A DNA stretch of 64,000 nucleotides from contig NC_060021.1 of the NCBI RefSeq assembly GCF_021134715.1, positions 7,472,501 to 7,536,500 on the forward strand, written 5' to 3'. The translations under genes were made by a program, and so were the position numbers. Shown in pieces: positions 52,400 to 64,000 of the stretch (position 1 is its first letter; every line of letters starts with the position of its first letter). Below the pieces are notes generated by a model. It was not told the origin of the DNA, made no database searches, and worked only from the letters and a program-made list of their open reading frames with translations. This DNA is from Daphnia pulex. Its lineage: Eukaryota; Arthropoda; Branchiopoda; Diplostraca; Daphniidae.

Positions 52400-55300
52400 G
52401 TAAGTTTCTGTCTGCCCAAGGGGCTCTCTGACCCTTTCTCCTTTTTTTCTTTTACTCGGAGGCTCAAGATGATGATGATGATGGTTCTTTTGGCGCTAGA
52501 AGCTATAAAATATGGTTGTGGAACGTACATGGGATCTCGAAGGCCTTTTGCACCGTCACCTGACGTGAATCTGTACCTTTATATTTTTGTCTGACCTCTC
52601 ACCAAACAAAAGAGATTTTTTTCGTTCAAATTTTTTTAGTTGGTGGTGAAATCTCTTTTGTGTGTGTGTGTGAACAGATCTCAATTTTTTGATAAGGAAA
52701 AAAGTGGGGAAATTATATTATACCCGGGCGCGTTTCGGCCGTGAGCAGTAACTAATTACGTGCGGGGCTGATTATTGTAGTAGACAAGACACGTCACGTG
52801 ATTTCGTATAGCTCCTTTGTGTATCATCATCAAGTGATCCATTATAATTTTACCTTACCTTGCCGACGACGACGATGACGTCATTCCTTAACTTTTGAGC
52901 CTAGAAACCAAAAATTTACAATTCCGATACGATTTGTCACGTTGACAGCGTCAAAATTTTGAAAAGAAAAATCCTTGAAAAAGTTGAAATTAACATCGTG
53001 GAGAGAATATTCATTTCCCGTCCATCTTTTTTTTTAGCTTTTTAATAGCTTGTCCGTCGCTGTTAATGAAGTGTCGTGTCGGGAATAGAAAACAAGAAAA
53101 AAGTCGCTGGCGCTGGCGCACAAGTTAACTCGGTTAATTGGGCCTTGGGCGCTCGTCAGTTATATAAAGCAACGCCAGCGTCGGGTTCCGTCGGATTTTC
53201 TTCTTTCTGTGTGTGTATCTTGTAAAAGAATAACAATCAATCACGACACGAGTGTGTCGGAATCGAAAATCGCCGAGCTCGTGCGACGATAACAAATCCG
53301 ATCGTGTGTAACGGTTCGGACACATTTTGGTTGTACACTGGTAGTTACTGGGCTCTACTAGTAAACTAGACTTTTACCCTGTCGGTCGGTTGGTGCTTAC
53401 AAATTGGATTAGAGAATTGAAAAAAGAGTGAGGAAGGGGGGGGGGAAAGGGGCTTTATTTTGATGATAAACTGGAAAAGATAGAAAATGAAAGGTGAAAT
53501 TCGGAATGTTTGAAGAGGTTTTTGTCGTTGTCGGGGCTCTTTCTTTCGGCGGATTGTCCATACCAGATGAAAGTGAAATCATAGAGAGAAAATGAACTCG
53601 TCGTCAAAAGGCTTCCGTTTTTGTTTTTAATTTTCTATTCACGTACAACATAATTCTGCCTTAAAACCTTTGGCCTCTTCGAGTTGTTTCTTTATGGAAA
53701 TCTGAGACTTTTTTTCGGAAATTCGTTCAACTGTGCATAAGTGAAAGATATATACGAGCTGTGGACGACATTGTGTGCACAACTTATTTGACGCGTAGGG
53801 ATTCCAAGCAGCAGAGTTATTAGCCGTGTAGCTCTTCAATATACATACACACACACACACCCGCCGTCTATTGTATACGAGGACTTGTGTGTGTGTGTAA
53901 ATATTATCAACTCGGGTTTGGCGAGTGTCTTTTAAACAAGAGCGACTAGACACTTTGTACATTTGAAGTGATTTCGTGAAGAATGCGCGCGCATTTTTCT
54001 TGATAAATAAATTTAAAAAAATGTGCCACATTTTATTATAAAACAGAAGAAGAAGAAGAGAAAGAAGAAGAGACGTGAGTTAAGCTTTCGGTTTGGTGGA
54101 AGTCACGGGGCTTCCTACTGTTTCAAGCCGCGCGCGCGTTACGCACGCAACTGTCGGGAGTAGAAAAAAAAACCTTTTTCCATCTCTTTTGTTGTGTGTG
54201 TTATTTCAACCGGTAACTACTGCCAGTATGTGTATAGTAGGTACTATCCTCGTTTCTTTTTGCCCAGCGTTTTTAACATCGAGGCATTTTTGACGGACGA
54301 GAAGAAAAGACCGAGGATTACGCCGGCCGTGACTCGTCGAAAAAATGTGTTCTGGTACAACAGAAATTTGAAAAAAAAGGCCCTTGTTACTATGAAGCTT
54401 AATACCTTTTTGGTTGCCCTCGAGAGAGAAACTTACCAAAAGGGAAAAGAAAAACAAGATTGAGCCTTTTCTTTTTTTCTCTTTTTTTAAATATTTGAGA
54501 CGCCTTTGGCGATTTTTATTTCATTTTCGGAAAGAAATAATAATATTAATTGAGAGAGGGGGCCACCAATTTCGGTTGCCACATCCGGATGAATTCTCTT
54601 CATTCTCTCACCCTCGATTTTTTTGTTTTGTTGGAGTACAAAAAAAAAAGAAGTGGTACTTGGTGAAGAGGTTGGAGTGGATTGTTCAATTGTGACGTGG
54701 TTTGTTTTTATTATATTTTACTTATCGAATATTGACGTAAGGTGTGGGAAACGGTCGGCTGCTGCACCCGAGTGCGTAACGAAACGGTTCCGCTCCGACA
54801 CATCCAGCTGCTTCCATTCTCTTAAAATAAGAAGAAAAAAGGGAGCAAGAAGTTCTCTCTTTCTCAGTGTGTTTGTATTTTTATATCCCGTCAGCCGAAA
54901 GAAGCAGGGGGCAACTCAGAAAAATATATTTATCGAGGAAGAAGAAGAAGAAGTAGAAGAACCACTTGGGCGAGAGTTCGTAAGGTCCCACTCCCCCCCC
55001 CCCCTCAAATCGGCACCACTCCAACAGAAGAAAAGACTCGTGTATATGTTGTGTGAAAAAGAGAGAAGCGCAATCGGAGCGGATACGATTAAATCCGCCG
55101 GTTTTATATAATAACACAGCAGCAGCAGCAGTAGTAGGGTATTTTTTTAAAGTGAAATAAGGGGGGCGGCGAATCTTATTCCATCAGAAATGATTAGATA
55201 CGGGATATAAATATATCTTTTTCTCCACCGTGTGCTCCCAATTCCCAAACAGCTTATCCGCCGTTATTTTGATAATGTCAATTCGTTTCACATTAGTAGG

Positions 55301-57420
55301 CCGGGGTGTGTGTGGTCTAGTAGTACTCTGTGAGAGTCATAATAAATAAATAAATCAAGAGTAGTGGTAGTAGTTGTGTAAGGGAGGTCAGCCAGATGGG
55401 GAGGAAGAAATAGATCCGGTCTTTTATCTACTCTTTATGAGTATAGTGAGAAGGAGAGAGATATCCGTAATACTAATACGCGGGTTTCCCCGAACGATCT
55501 GCTCGTTGCCATGGGTATAATGGAAGTTAATGGGCCCAGCCATCTTGACCCATTAATCATTTCGATGTGAACACACAAGAAGGAAGGAAGAAAAAAAAAG
55601 GGCAAAAAGTCAGCTCATTTTTGTGTTTTTGTTTAAATCAATAATGAACATCATCATCATCCCTTTTTTTCTTTTTCTTAACGAGCCTTGTCTCAGTTGT
55701 GTAGACACCACAAGAGAGGAGAAAGTCTTCCGCTTTTTTATTCTTTATAAACAGTCGCCGGAACCTCATCGTAGCATTTTTTTTATTACACAAAGACATT
55801 TGGGGGTTTCTTTTGGAACTAACAAAAGAGAGCGTTTCCGACGAAAATCCCCCTTGGCTCTTTCTTTCCTTTTTTTCCCCCATTCATTCATCCAATATAA
55901 AATTCCAATTTGAGTATAGCTAAAAAGGGCAAGCAGCCGACCGACTATAGCCAAAAAAAGAGAGGAGAGTGTATGTTGCCTTTGATTACAAAGTTCTTTT
56001 TCTCTCGCACCAGTGGGGGGGATTAAGAATAAAGAAAGTGACCTTATGTTACTCTTATTTAAGAAAAACAAAATGGTGACTAGCTACCTTTTTTTTTCTC
56101 TCTCTCTCTTCTCAGGAAAACATTAATAAAGGTCCCTGAATAATTGTTTCTACTTGATTCAGGGGTACCTTGTTTGAGCATTCATGAGCTTTCTGGCCTT
56201 GATGTTCTTCTTCTTCTTCTTTTCCTTGTATGTAATGAAAGTACAAATCCGCTTAATTATGACTCATAATTATCTCGTGAAAAGAGGTGAATTATTTGTG
56301 TGTGTGAATACGTGTCGGGTTTCCCTGTCTTTTCATCAAAGGACAAAAGCGGAAGAATATAAAGATTCCAACTAGTTTTCTTTTTCGGGAATGACAAAGT
56401 TGATATTATACAACACTACTACCGAGACTATCACTACCACTACTACAACACAAAAGCGGGTATACAAATAAATGTGTCTTGTGTAAAAGGGCTTCCGGCT
56501 TCCTTCTTTTGCCGGATTCCCTAAACTATGAGAGGAGCCAATCTACTAGCGACTTTTTTTTTCTTTTGGCTCACACACACACAGAGAGAGAGAAACATTC
56601 CCGGAGCGTTTCGACGGGGTCGGACGTGGAAAGAAAAAGGCAGACCCACCCACACACGACAGAGAGGGGGGGGGAGTGAGGTGGTGTGTGTGTATATATG
56701 TGCGTGGAGACGATTGTATTGATCCGTATGTTTGTGTCTTACAACACATTTTCTTTCTCTCCTTTTTCGACGCTCCAGTAGCCCAAAAGAAAGAAAGAAA
56801 AAAGCAGAAGGAGAGGACCTTATCTAACCTCCGATCCATCATCAAGCCACTTATCGGCTCCGACCGAGCCGAGTATCGTAGGTGGCGCAGTGGTGTGCCC
56901 GTGATGGACGGATCCCAATTTTGGCCAAAATCTTTATACCATCAAGCTGGGAAAGGGAAAGATATAAAAGAAAAGGAATCGAAATGGCTAATAATCATAT
57001 TCTTCAGCCGGCGAAACAATAGCAGACAGATGTTGGCTTTCTTTTCGTCTTCTTCTTGTTTCATAAAGAAAAATAGGAGAGAGAGGAATGTGATGTGTGC
57101 ATCATCACACACACGGAAAAGAAGCGTGAATCCAATCAGTGTCGGAAAAGTCATAAATTTACATAGTAATTTGATATCTGTTGTTCTCGTTGCATCTGGG
57201 CCCGGCCCGAGGCTTAGATACAACTTGCTCGCTCTATGTGCGTTACTTGTCCTTGCGCTTGTTCATATCGTATGCAGCACACATCAAAAGAATCCAATTA
57301 CTCGATTGCCTCTCTTCATTCACGCGTGTCTTTTCTATTTTTCTTCTTGTAGGTGTACAGAGCAGCACGGAGGAGATCCACACACATTCCGGAGTCGTTT
57401 TGTTTTTCTGATTGTGTGAG
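52400..57420. other. long gene-free region, part 2
   Basis: No coding frame I would support. Repeats of CA/TG (53845-53862, 56571-56583), GAA (54045-54070, 54940-54958), C runs (54992-55004), CAG (55118-55130) and TC-rich stretches. The last 68 bases (57353-57420) are probably 5'UTR of the following gene. Confidence 0.5.
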
Positions 57421-57520
57421 ATGATGGCCTCTACGTCGTCGACATCCGGATTGGCTCGACTCCACCGTTTGGCGCTCCTGTTGCTGCTGGCCGTCTACTT
57501 GAACGTCGTTTCATCTCAAG
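57421..57520 (+). CDS. first coding exon of an unidentified secreted or membrane protein
   Basis: ATG ATG at 57421 opens 33 codons plus one base, ending at a clear donor (CTCAAG/GTAAGAAG). The peptide is a textbook signal sequence: MMASTSSTSGLARLHRL, then ALLLLLAVYLNVV, then SSQ as likely cleavage site. A pyrimidine-rich acceptor at 57338-57352 upstream fits a preceding non-coding exon. No later exon is visible to the window end, so the first intron is longer than 6.4 kb. Large first introns after a signal-peptide exon are common in cell-surface receptor and adhesion genes, but nothing here identifies the family. Confidence 0.6.
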
Positions 57521-60500
57521 GTAAGAAGAAACAACCAAATAATAGACCCCCCCTAGCAAGTGCCTAGTCATTTTCGCACCACACACTATACACGGGCGAC
57601 GTTTTGTTTGAAATTTCCCCCATCCGTCTTCATCCATCAGCGCGTGATTGGATGGAGAGGCTAAAGTCAGCCCTTTTTGTTTTTTTTTTGAAACATTCTT
57701 TTCAAGTGAGAAGGATAAAAAAAAGGCTTGGGCTTCCGGAATTTGTCTTCGGTAGCTCCGCCGGATCATTTTTTTGTTGTTTGAGGGGGAGGTTCAAGTT
57801 TTGTTGGAATAAATATTCCAATTTTACCTCGAGATTTTGATATATTCCCCATAGCTTCTCTCGTGATATCGAGAGGTGACATCAAGTGTGTTGTGTGTGT
57901 GTGTGTGACACGCTGTGTGTCTGTGTCAGTTGACGTGTCATCGATTTCACGTCTGGCCCGTCGCGATTGTGTCTCCTGCCGACGTTCGGCTCTTTTTTTT
58001 CCTTTCGATTTTGTCGATCCTGTGACGCAGAAAATACGCGCGCGGATTCAAAAATGCCACGCCTAAAAAATATAAAAAGGAAGGGAGCGCCGTCATCAAT
58101 CCTCTCTTACTTTCTTGTTTTTCTCGACGTTTTTTTTTGCGTCATCTATTTGACACGGGGAAAATATTCTTTTCTATCCGTCCTTCGATATTGCCAAAAA
58201 ATATGCGCACATGTTTTTCTCGGGGCTGGTTCTCTGTGACTTTGTGTGCGCGACGTTGCGTTATGGTTCGGGAATGATGAGGGTGGGTACGTGCGACCAT
58301 TTTTACCGGGGGAAATATATTTTTTTCCCGACCCGTCTTTTGAGAATTTGATTGAAAATGATATTATCATACGAATGGAAAGAGAAAAGGAAGAGGGGAG
58401 ATTTTTCGGTTGAATAAATCACGAAACCCATAACACAACATGGGCGTGTCAACAGTTACCCCCAGAGAGATCGGAAGGCCGGCGTGGAAAAAAATCAAAA
58501 AGATAGGAGGTGAAAAATGGAGCCACGTTTTTTGGGTGAAAAAACGAAATTGATTTGTTGTTTCGAAAAAGAAATAATAAAATAATGCGTCGAGTTTGGT
58601 CACTAAAGTAAATTACATCGTTTCGGTGTTTTATGATTTCTCCTTTTCATGAATCGCTGTTAATTGTAATGATACTTTCTCTCTCCTTTCTCTGGCACAC
58701 TCACGTTTGGGGTTGTTTTTAATGACGATACATTTACTACCGCAACCCGAATATATACATCCCCCCCTCCTCTTGCTTTCCACTTTGAACCGCTCAAGCC
58801 AAAAGTGCTACTAGCCCCCATAGAGTTATATTTTTACTACAGTAGGGCTACTACTACTACTACTAGTAGCCTATACTAGTACTATATAGATTGATAATGG
58901 AAACCAGGGTCGATATTAGGAGGCTATATATCCCCCCTCGTTTTATGTCCTACCCAGTGGTATTTACTAGCCTGTGTCGATGTATCCCAAATAGCGCCCC
59001 ACCCAGTTACTGTTTGAGTTTTAAAAAGAAAAAAAAGGATCCGTCACTCAAAAAGAAAGGAAAAAAAAAGTATTAAAAGCATGTTATTCTTTCATTTCTT
59101 TCTCTTTTTTTTTCATTGCCCGTATATTGTTGTTGAACAACATTGGATCCATCCTGTGTATCCTGCCCTCTTTTGTTGTCGCGTGATTTTTGAAATCACA
59201 ACATCTGAATTCTATTTTTATTTTTTAGAATAAAAATCGAAACGAGTTGAAAAAAATACGAAATTTTTATTTCACACTTTTTTGTTTCGGTTGTTGGTCT
59301 GCCCGGGGACGATCGAAAAAACTTGTTTGTTGTTGTGGAGTTGAAGAAAACAAGAAGAAGAAAAACGCCATCAACTTCTTTCTTTCTTTCTTTTTTTGGT
59401 GGGGATTGAATTCTCACGTCACATTTGTTGACTTTGGACAGGAAAAAACAAAAATGTAGTGTTTTTCAGACGACGGAAGGGACCCCGCCTTGTTTGTACT
59501 AACTCGATCGATTCTGGTTTGTTGTTGTTATGTGTGTGTGTGTGGCGCTTGGCTTTGTGGTCGAAAAGAAGAGAACTAAAAAAAGGGGGGAAAGATAAAA
59601 CTTTTTTTTCACGATTTTTTCTCCCCTTTTCTTTCTGGTGGATGGAAACCCACCCACTCCTCCCCCATTGCCCTCGCCATCTCCTTATCAAAGGGATTTC
59701 TTTCTTTCTTTTTTTTTTACAATGTCACAGCCACACCCTTGTGTCTTTCTCTAGTCTCAACCCCCTGGCGATGAGTTTAGTAGGTTCCGCGTCGCGTGAG
59801 TTTGAGGTAACACACGTCGGGAATTTTTTTTTTTTTAGGTTGGAAAAAAGAAAAAATATTGTGAACCTATTTTCTCTGCTCCCCAAGTCCCGAATCACGC
59901 AAATGTCGACTGAATATACACACACCGGGGCCGACTCCCGCTAGTACTATTACTGTTTGCGTCTGCAGTAGTAATAGTAGTAGCAACGGGTGGAGTAGGA
60001 AGAAGGAGGAGTTGACTCTGATGGATCCGCAGTCCCCCCCTCCATCAACCAGCGTGACGACGTAACGCACATCTCCTGGTACCCTCACGAATTATGATAA
60101 AAGTTTTAACTTTTTTTTTTTTCTAAAAAAAAGTTTGTTAGTTTCAATAGACGTTTTGATTGGGAGTAAGGGAGGGGGGGGGCTCGGTATTTGAATATAT
60201 TAATTTGTTGATTGTTTGTTAAAATTACACGGCTCGTTAGACGAACGAGCCAGCATCAAACAGGGCCATCATTAGTCGTAGAGTTTTGCGGCTCCCCCTT
60301 TTTGAAACTTGTGAGATTCTGAATCCAATAAAAAGTATTTTTTCCTCGACATTTGCATTTCTGCGTTTAACTTAAAACCAACCAGCGGGAAGAAGAAGGG
60401 AGGAGGAGGGTTTCCGGATGTGTATAATGAACGTGTGTGTCTTTTATTCAACACAAAAAATTTGAAACGTTTTTTTTTTTTCAAAAAAATTTCCCGTCAT

Positions 60501-63500
60501 AAAAACGCGACCTAAAACAGAAATGCCTTTTAAAAGGCCATCCATCAATTGAAGAAAGAAAATAAAAATGAAAAAGTTTGGACGAAAATATATAGCGCGT
60601 AGGCGTAGAATTTTCCCCCTCCTACGACAGCAGATGATGATTCCCGACATTCACCAGTAAATATCCTTAAAAGATTGTTGTCGTCGCTAAGAATTTCCGT
60701 CTAGAAGAAGAAGGAAGGAAGAAACCTTGGATACTGTTTATCCCCTCAAGACTCCGAGTCGTCTTTTCTTCTCGGCTCATAAATCGGCGACATGGATGCG
60801 TTCACCCTCATATATATATATAAATAAATAAACGTGTATCTCTCTATACGCGACGGTTAAAGATGGTAGTGGTGGTGGTAGGGTGGTAGGAGGGAAACGA
60901 GTGAACGCTTCTACTGTCACGCCGGACGATTCCTCTTTCAGCTCCCGTCGCTTGTTGGGAGAGAAGAAGAAGAAGAAGAAAACGAGCGTGTAGGGACCCC
61001 GGACACGAGACGGAATGTTTCGTGTGTGTGTGTTGCAGGACGGCGGTGGCAGCGGCGCCTGTCTATTATACCCCACCGAAAAAACATTCTTTCGTGCCTC
61101 CCGTCTTCCCCCCCTTTGGAAGACAAAATGAAGAAATGGGGAAATCGAAATGAAGAGAGAAGTTTCTTCTTCTTCTTCTTTACGGAGGAGTCTGAAGAAT
61201 GCCCTGAAGAGCCACTAAATAAAATCAGACAGCTGACGTATCGTCTGGCATCCATTTCACGCGTTTGTGCGTTTCAAACGCCAGCCATGCAGTCAAAGAA
61301 GAAGAAGAACAAGGAATAATAAGCCGTTTATTATTCATTACAACCAGGGACACACCTTAGCGTGTCGGACAGGTCCCTTCAATAATCTCACGCTCTGCTC
61401 CAGTTATTTTTAAAAAGAAATTTGATTTCCCATTTTTTTTCTTTTTCTTTTCGGGAGTTGAGGTCTCACGGGAAACTTGTCGTTTTTTTTTATTTTGAAA
61501 AGAAGATGATGGCCAATGATATTGAAAAATAATAAGGAGTTCAACGTGTCGCCTGAAACGCTTTCATGATGGATGGCGTTTGTCGCCTGTCCTTAATGTA
61601 TTGCTTATCGGTGGGTCTGGCTTGTTTAGTTGGTTGGCGATATTTATCGACGGACAAAGGCGAGAGAGAGAGAAAAAGAAGTCGTACGACAGGGGGGCAC
61701 ACGCCAAATCCGCTTGACAGAACACGGTTGTGATCCGTTGCGAAGATGATGGGGTCGTCGTGCCAGTGTCTTCGTACGTTGTCGTGCGTGTCCGTGTGGC
61801 AGATTGAATTACCTGGCGAAGAAGAAGAAGAAGAAGAGTGCCAAAAACTGTTGTTTTGGTTCATAGTCCATTGGGTTTGCTCTCTCTCTTCTCTTTTTCT
61901 GTCTGTAAATGTATACACATGTCCTTTTCTTTTTATTTCGTAATGGGATAAGCTGGAACAAAAATGCCAAAGTCGGTTATTTTTTGTTTTTGAATTTTCC
62001 TTTTTTGAATTTAGCGCGCCTTGTATTTCTTCTGCTAGACTGATTCATTCCAAGACGACGGAGAGGGTTTTTTTGTTTTTATCATTCGAAAATCTTGGTG
62101 GGGGGAAACTTGATTTAGTGAAACGAGAGAATGTAGTACCACTAAATAAACCCACCACCACCGCAAATTGGGTAAATTCTCGGACGTTGTATATAACGTG
62201 AAATTCTATCCACTCGGTTGATGTTTGATATTTATTCTTCTTCCTTGATTTTCTTTTTCCGGTTTTCCTATTTTTTTTTTTTTTTTCTAAACGAAATATC
62301 ATTTCATTTATGGAATAGGAGGGTTGGGTTGTGGGTGTATAGGATTCCTCGCTCAGAGGGAGGGCATGACGTGGAATGTGTTTTGTGGTTCTCTACGTGT
62401 AAAATGATATCGAGGTGTGTGTGTTTTCCCCAAGAGTTCTATATCACCACCACCGAAAGAAGAAGAAGAGGCTGGCAGAAAGAAACGAACGAAAAAAATA
62501 AGTTCTTCTTCCTCTTCTTTGTTTGAGTTTTGTGTGTGGGTCTGCACGTACACTACTCCACGTATATACCTGTGTGTACACGATTCTGATTACGAATCGT
62601 GATTGGATGGGTCTTTGACGTGCATCCGTTAGGCGGAAACAAACATTCGTCGATCGTTGACGCGTGTGCCTTTCCCCCCGCGTCTATAATGTCTGAGTGG
62701 AAATAATAAAATTCTCTCTCCCCCACTCCCGACGAACGAAGGAAAATGAGCCAGGAGCCCCCCCTAGGAGCAGTCGGGAGCTGTTTCCTTTTATATCTCT
62801 CTCTCTCTCTTTCTCCGTTTTGACATGATTATTCCTCTCATTCTTTCCATTTGCATCCATCAATCCAGCACGTAGAAGTAAAATAAGAAGAGAAAAGAAA
62901 TGAAAAACTAAAGGATGGCAATGAACCGGTTATGAATACGTAATTTACGTTCGCATGACAAGTGGATTGAGAGAAGCTCGTCTGTCATGACTATCTTGGT
63001 CATCGACTTTTCATTCCTTTTGTTATCTGAAGAAAGAAAAGAAAAGTTGCGCAAGTTTAATAAAAAAAAGAAAACGGGAGAAATTGAAATCCTAACGAGA
63101 GCCATCGATTCAAGTGATGGATTGTGTCTGTGCTGGATAGGAACGTGCCGGAAAAGTGTAAGCCAACAGTATAGATACAAATGTATCTATCTCTCTATAT
63201 ATATATACCTATCGATCGGCCAATTAGGTCGAGTGGCGGCGGTTGGGGGGGAAGATCGATCGAAATTTGTTTTTCCATTTTTAGCGTTTGAAAAAAATCT
63301 TTTTTTTCCGATTTTTTTCAATACGACTGGGAAACGTTTGCGCTATATAGTCGAGTGTTGCTGTTATTATTCACTTTTGCCTTTGGAGAGTTTAAAGAGC
63401 TTGCAGCTTTTGCGCCCGACTGTGTACACTATTTACTTGGCCGTCGGTAGTAGTGCGAGTTTGCACCCGCCCCTATTACTCGACTACCATCTGCGAGCGA

Positions 63501-64000
63501 CTCTTCTTCTTCTTTTCGTTTTTTAAAGTGAGAAGGAGAGAGGACGACAACGTGACCGAGTGTTTGTGTTTGAGGCCTGCACACTGTTCTCCTTCCCCCC
63601 TCTCCCGGTTCCGAATGTCGTCAACAACAACAAGGTCCCGAGTATCTCGTTAAACTTTGCGTTTATGAAATGGGTCGGTAATAGACGGGGGATGGGCCAG
63701 AATTGCTCATTCTCGACAATTAGTGAAAGCTGTCTGATTGCCTTGCCATTGTTTCGAGAATCAAGATGAGCAGAGACTGAGAGAAGGAGGGGGACGGCCT
63801 TGATTTGTAGCCAGCGAGTTATTAACCGGGAATGCCCAGTTAAACAAATGATGATCCACGGACATCCTTCCTTGACTACTCTCCAATATATGTGTGTGTG
63901 GGCCATATATAATATAATATGGCACAGAGGGAGAATGATGGGCAAACCAAAAGTTTTTGGCTCTCGCTGACGTCCATCTGCTCGCTGTCCGTCCGAAAGG
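57521..64000. other. probable first intron of the signal-peptide gene
   Basis: No exon recognised on either strand. Content: TG run at 57889-57906, TACTAC/TAGTAG palindromic repeat at 58846-58885, TC/AG-rich tracts, GAA repeats (60968-60980, 61816-61833), TA runs (60809-60822, 63197-63208). The assignment as intron depends on the donor at 57521. Confidence 0.45.

Noticed and set aside
56676-57419. 247-codon open frame ending just before the signal-peptide exon
   Set aside because: Repeat-derived residues and no family resemblance; it overlaps the probable 5'UTR acceptor at 57352.

Overview
The window is animal nuclear DNA. Genes have many exons, introns are mostly 60-140 bp with GT-AG borders, and every recognisable protein is metazoan. 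The compact genes, tiny introns, a retained SECIS-binding protein, an arthropod-type Neurexin IV and AG/TC-rich spacers full of microsatellites fit a branchiopod crustacean of the Daphnia type. The species is an inference; no search was run. Exon borders were placed by eye from splice consensus, reading phase and remembered family conservation, and each model closes in frame.

Layout: WDR48/UAF1 (1-2706, 5' end cut off); an AG/TC-rich spacer; a TASK-type two-pore potassium channel (7090-10582) with an inferred upstream 5'UTR exon; complex III subunit UQCRB (11121-11694); SECIS-binding protein 2 (12451-14986); thiamine pyrophosphokinase on the minus strand (15146-16197), divergent from an SLC19 thiamine-type transporter (17158-18941); a repeat-like spacer with a tRNA-like module; Neurexin IV (20799-26597), which carries a pair of same-size alternative exons in its discoidin domain and an intronless phosphopantetheinyl transferase gene (AASDHPPT) inside its second intron.

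From 26667 to 42063 a unit of about 7.7 kb is present twice in direct tandem. Each unit holds an SLC12A9-like transporter gene (+), a coiled-coil, probably membrane-anchored protein of unknown function (-) and a spacer that leads into the adenosine kinase gene (42410-44308). The last 6 kb of the two units look identical. The first 1.7 kb differ: the second SLC12A9 copy has two frameshifting indels and an extra 67-bp GT-AG intron absent from the first copy.

From 44309 to 57420 I see no coding gene. At 57421-57520 a signal-peptide exon with a good donor starts an unidentified secreted or membrane protein whose first intron runs to the window end.

The most interesting observations are the intron present in only one of the two tandem copies, the thiamine transporter/kinase neighbours, the Neurexin IV mutually exclusive exons (a layout also known in Drosophila), and the nested intronless AASDHPPT gene.
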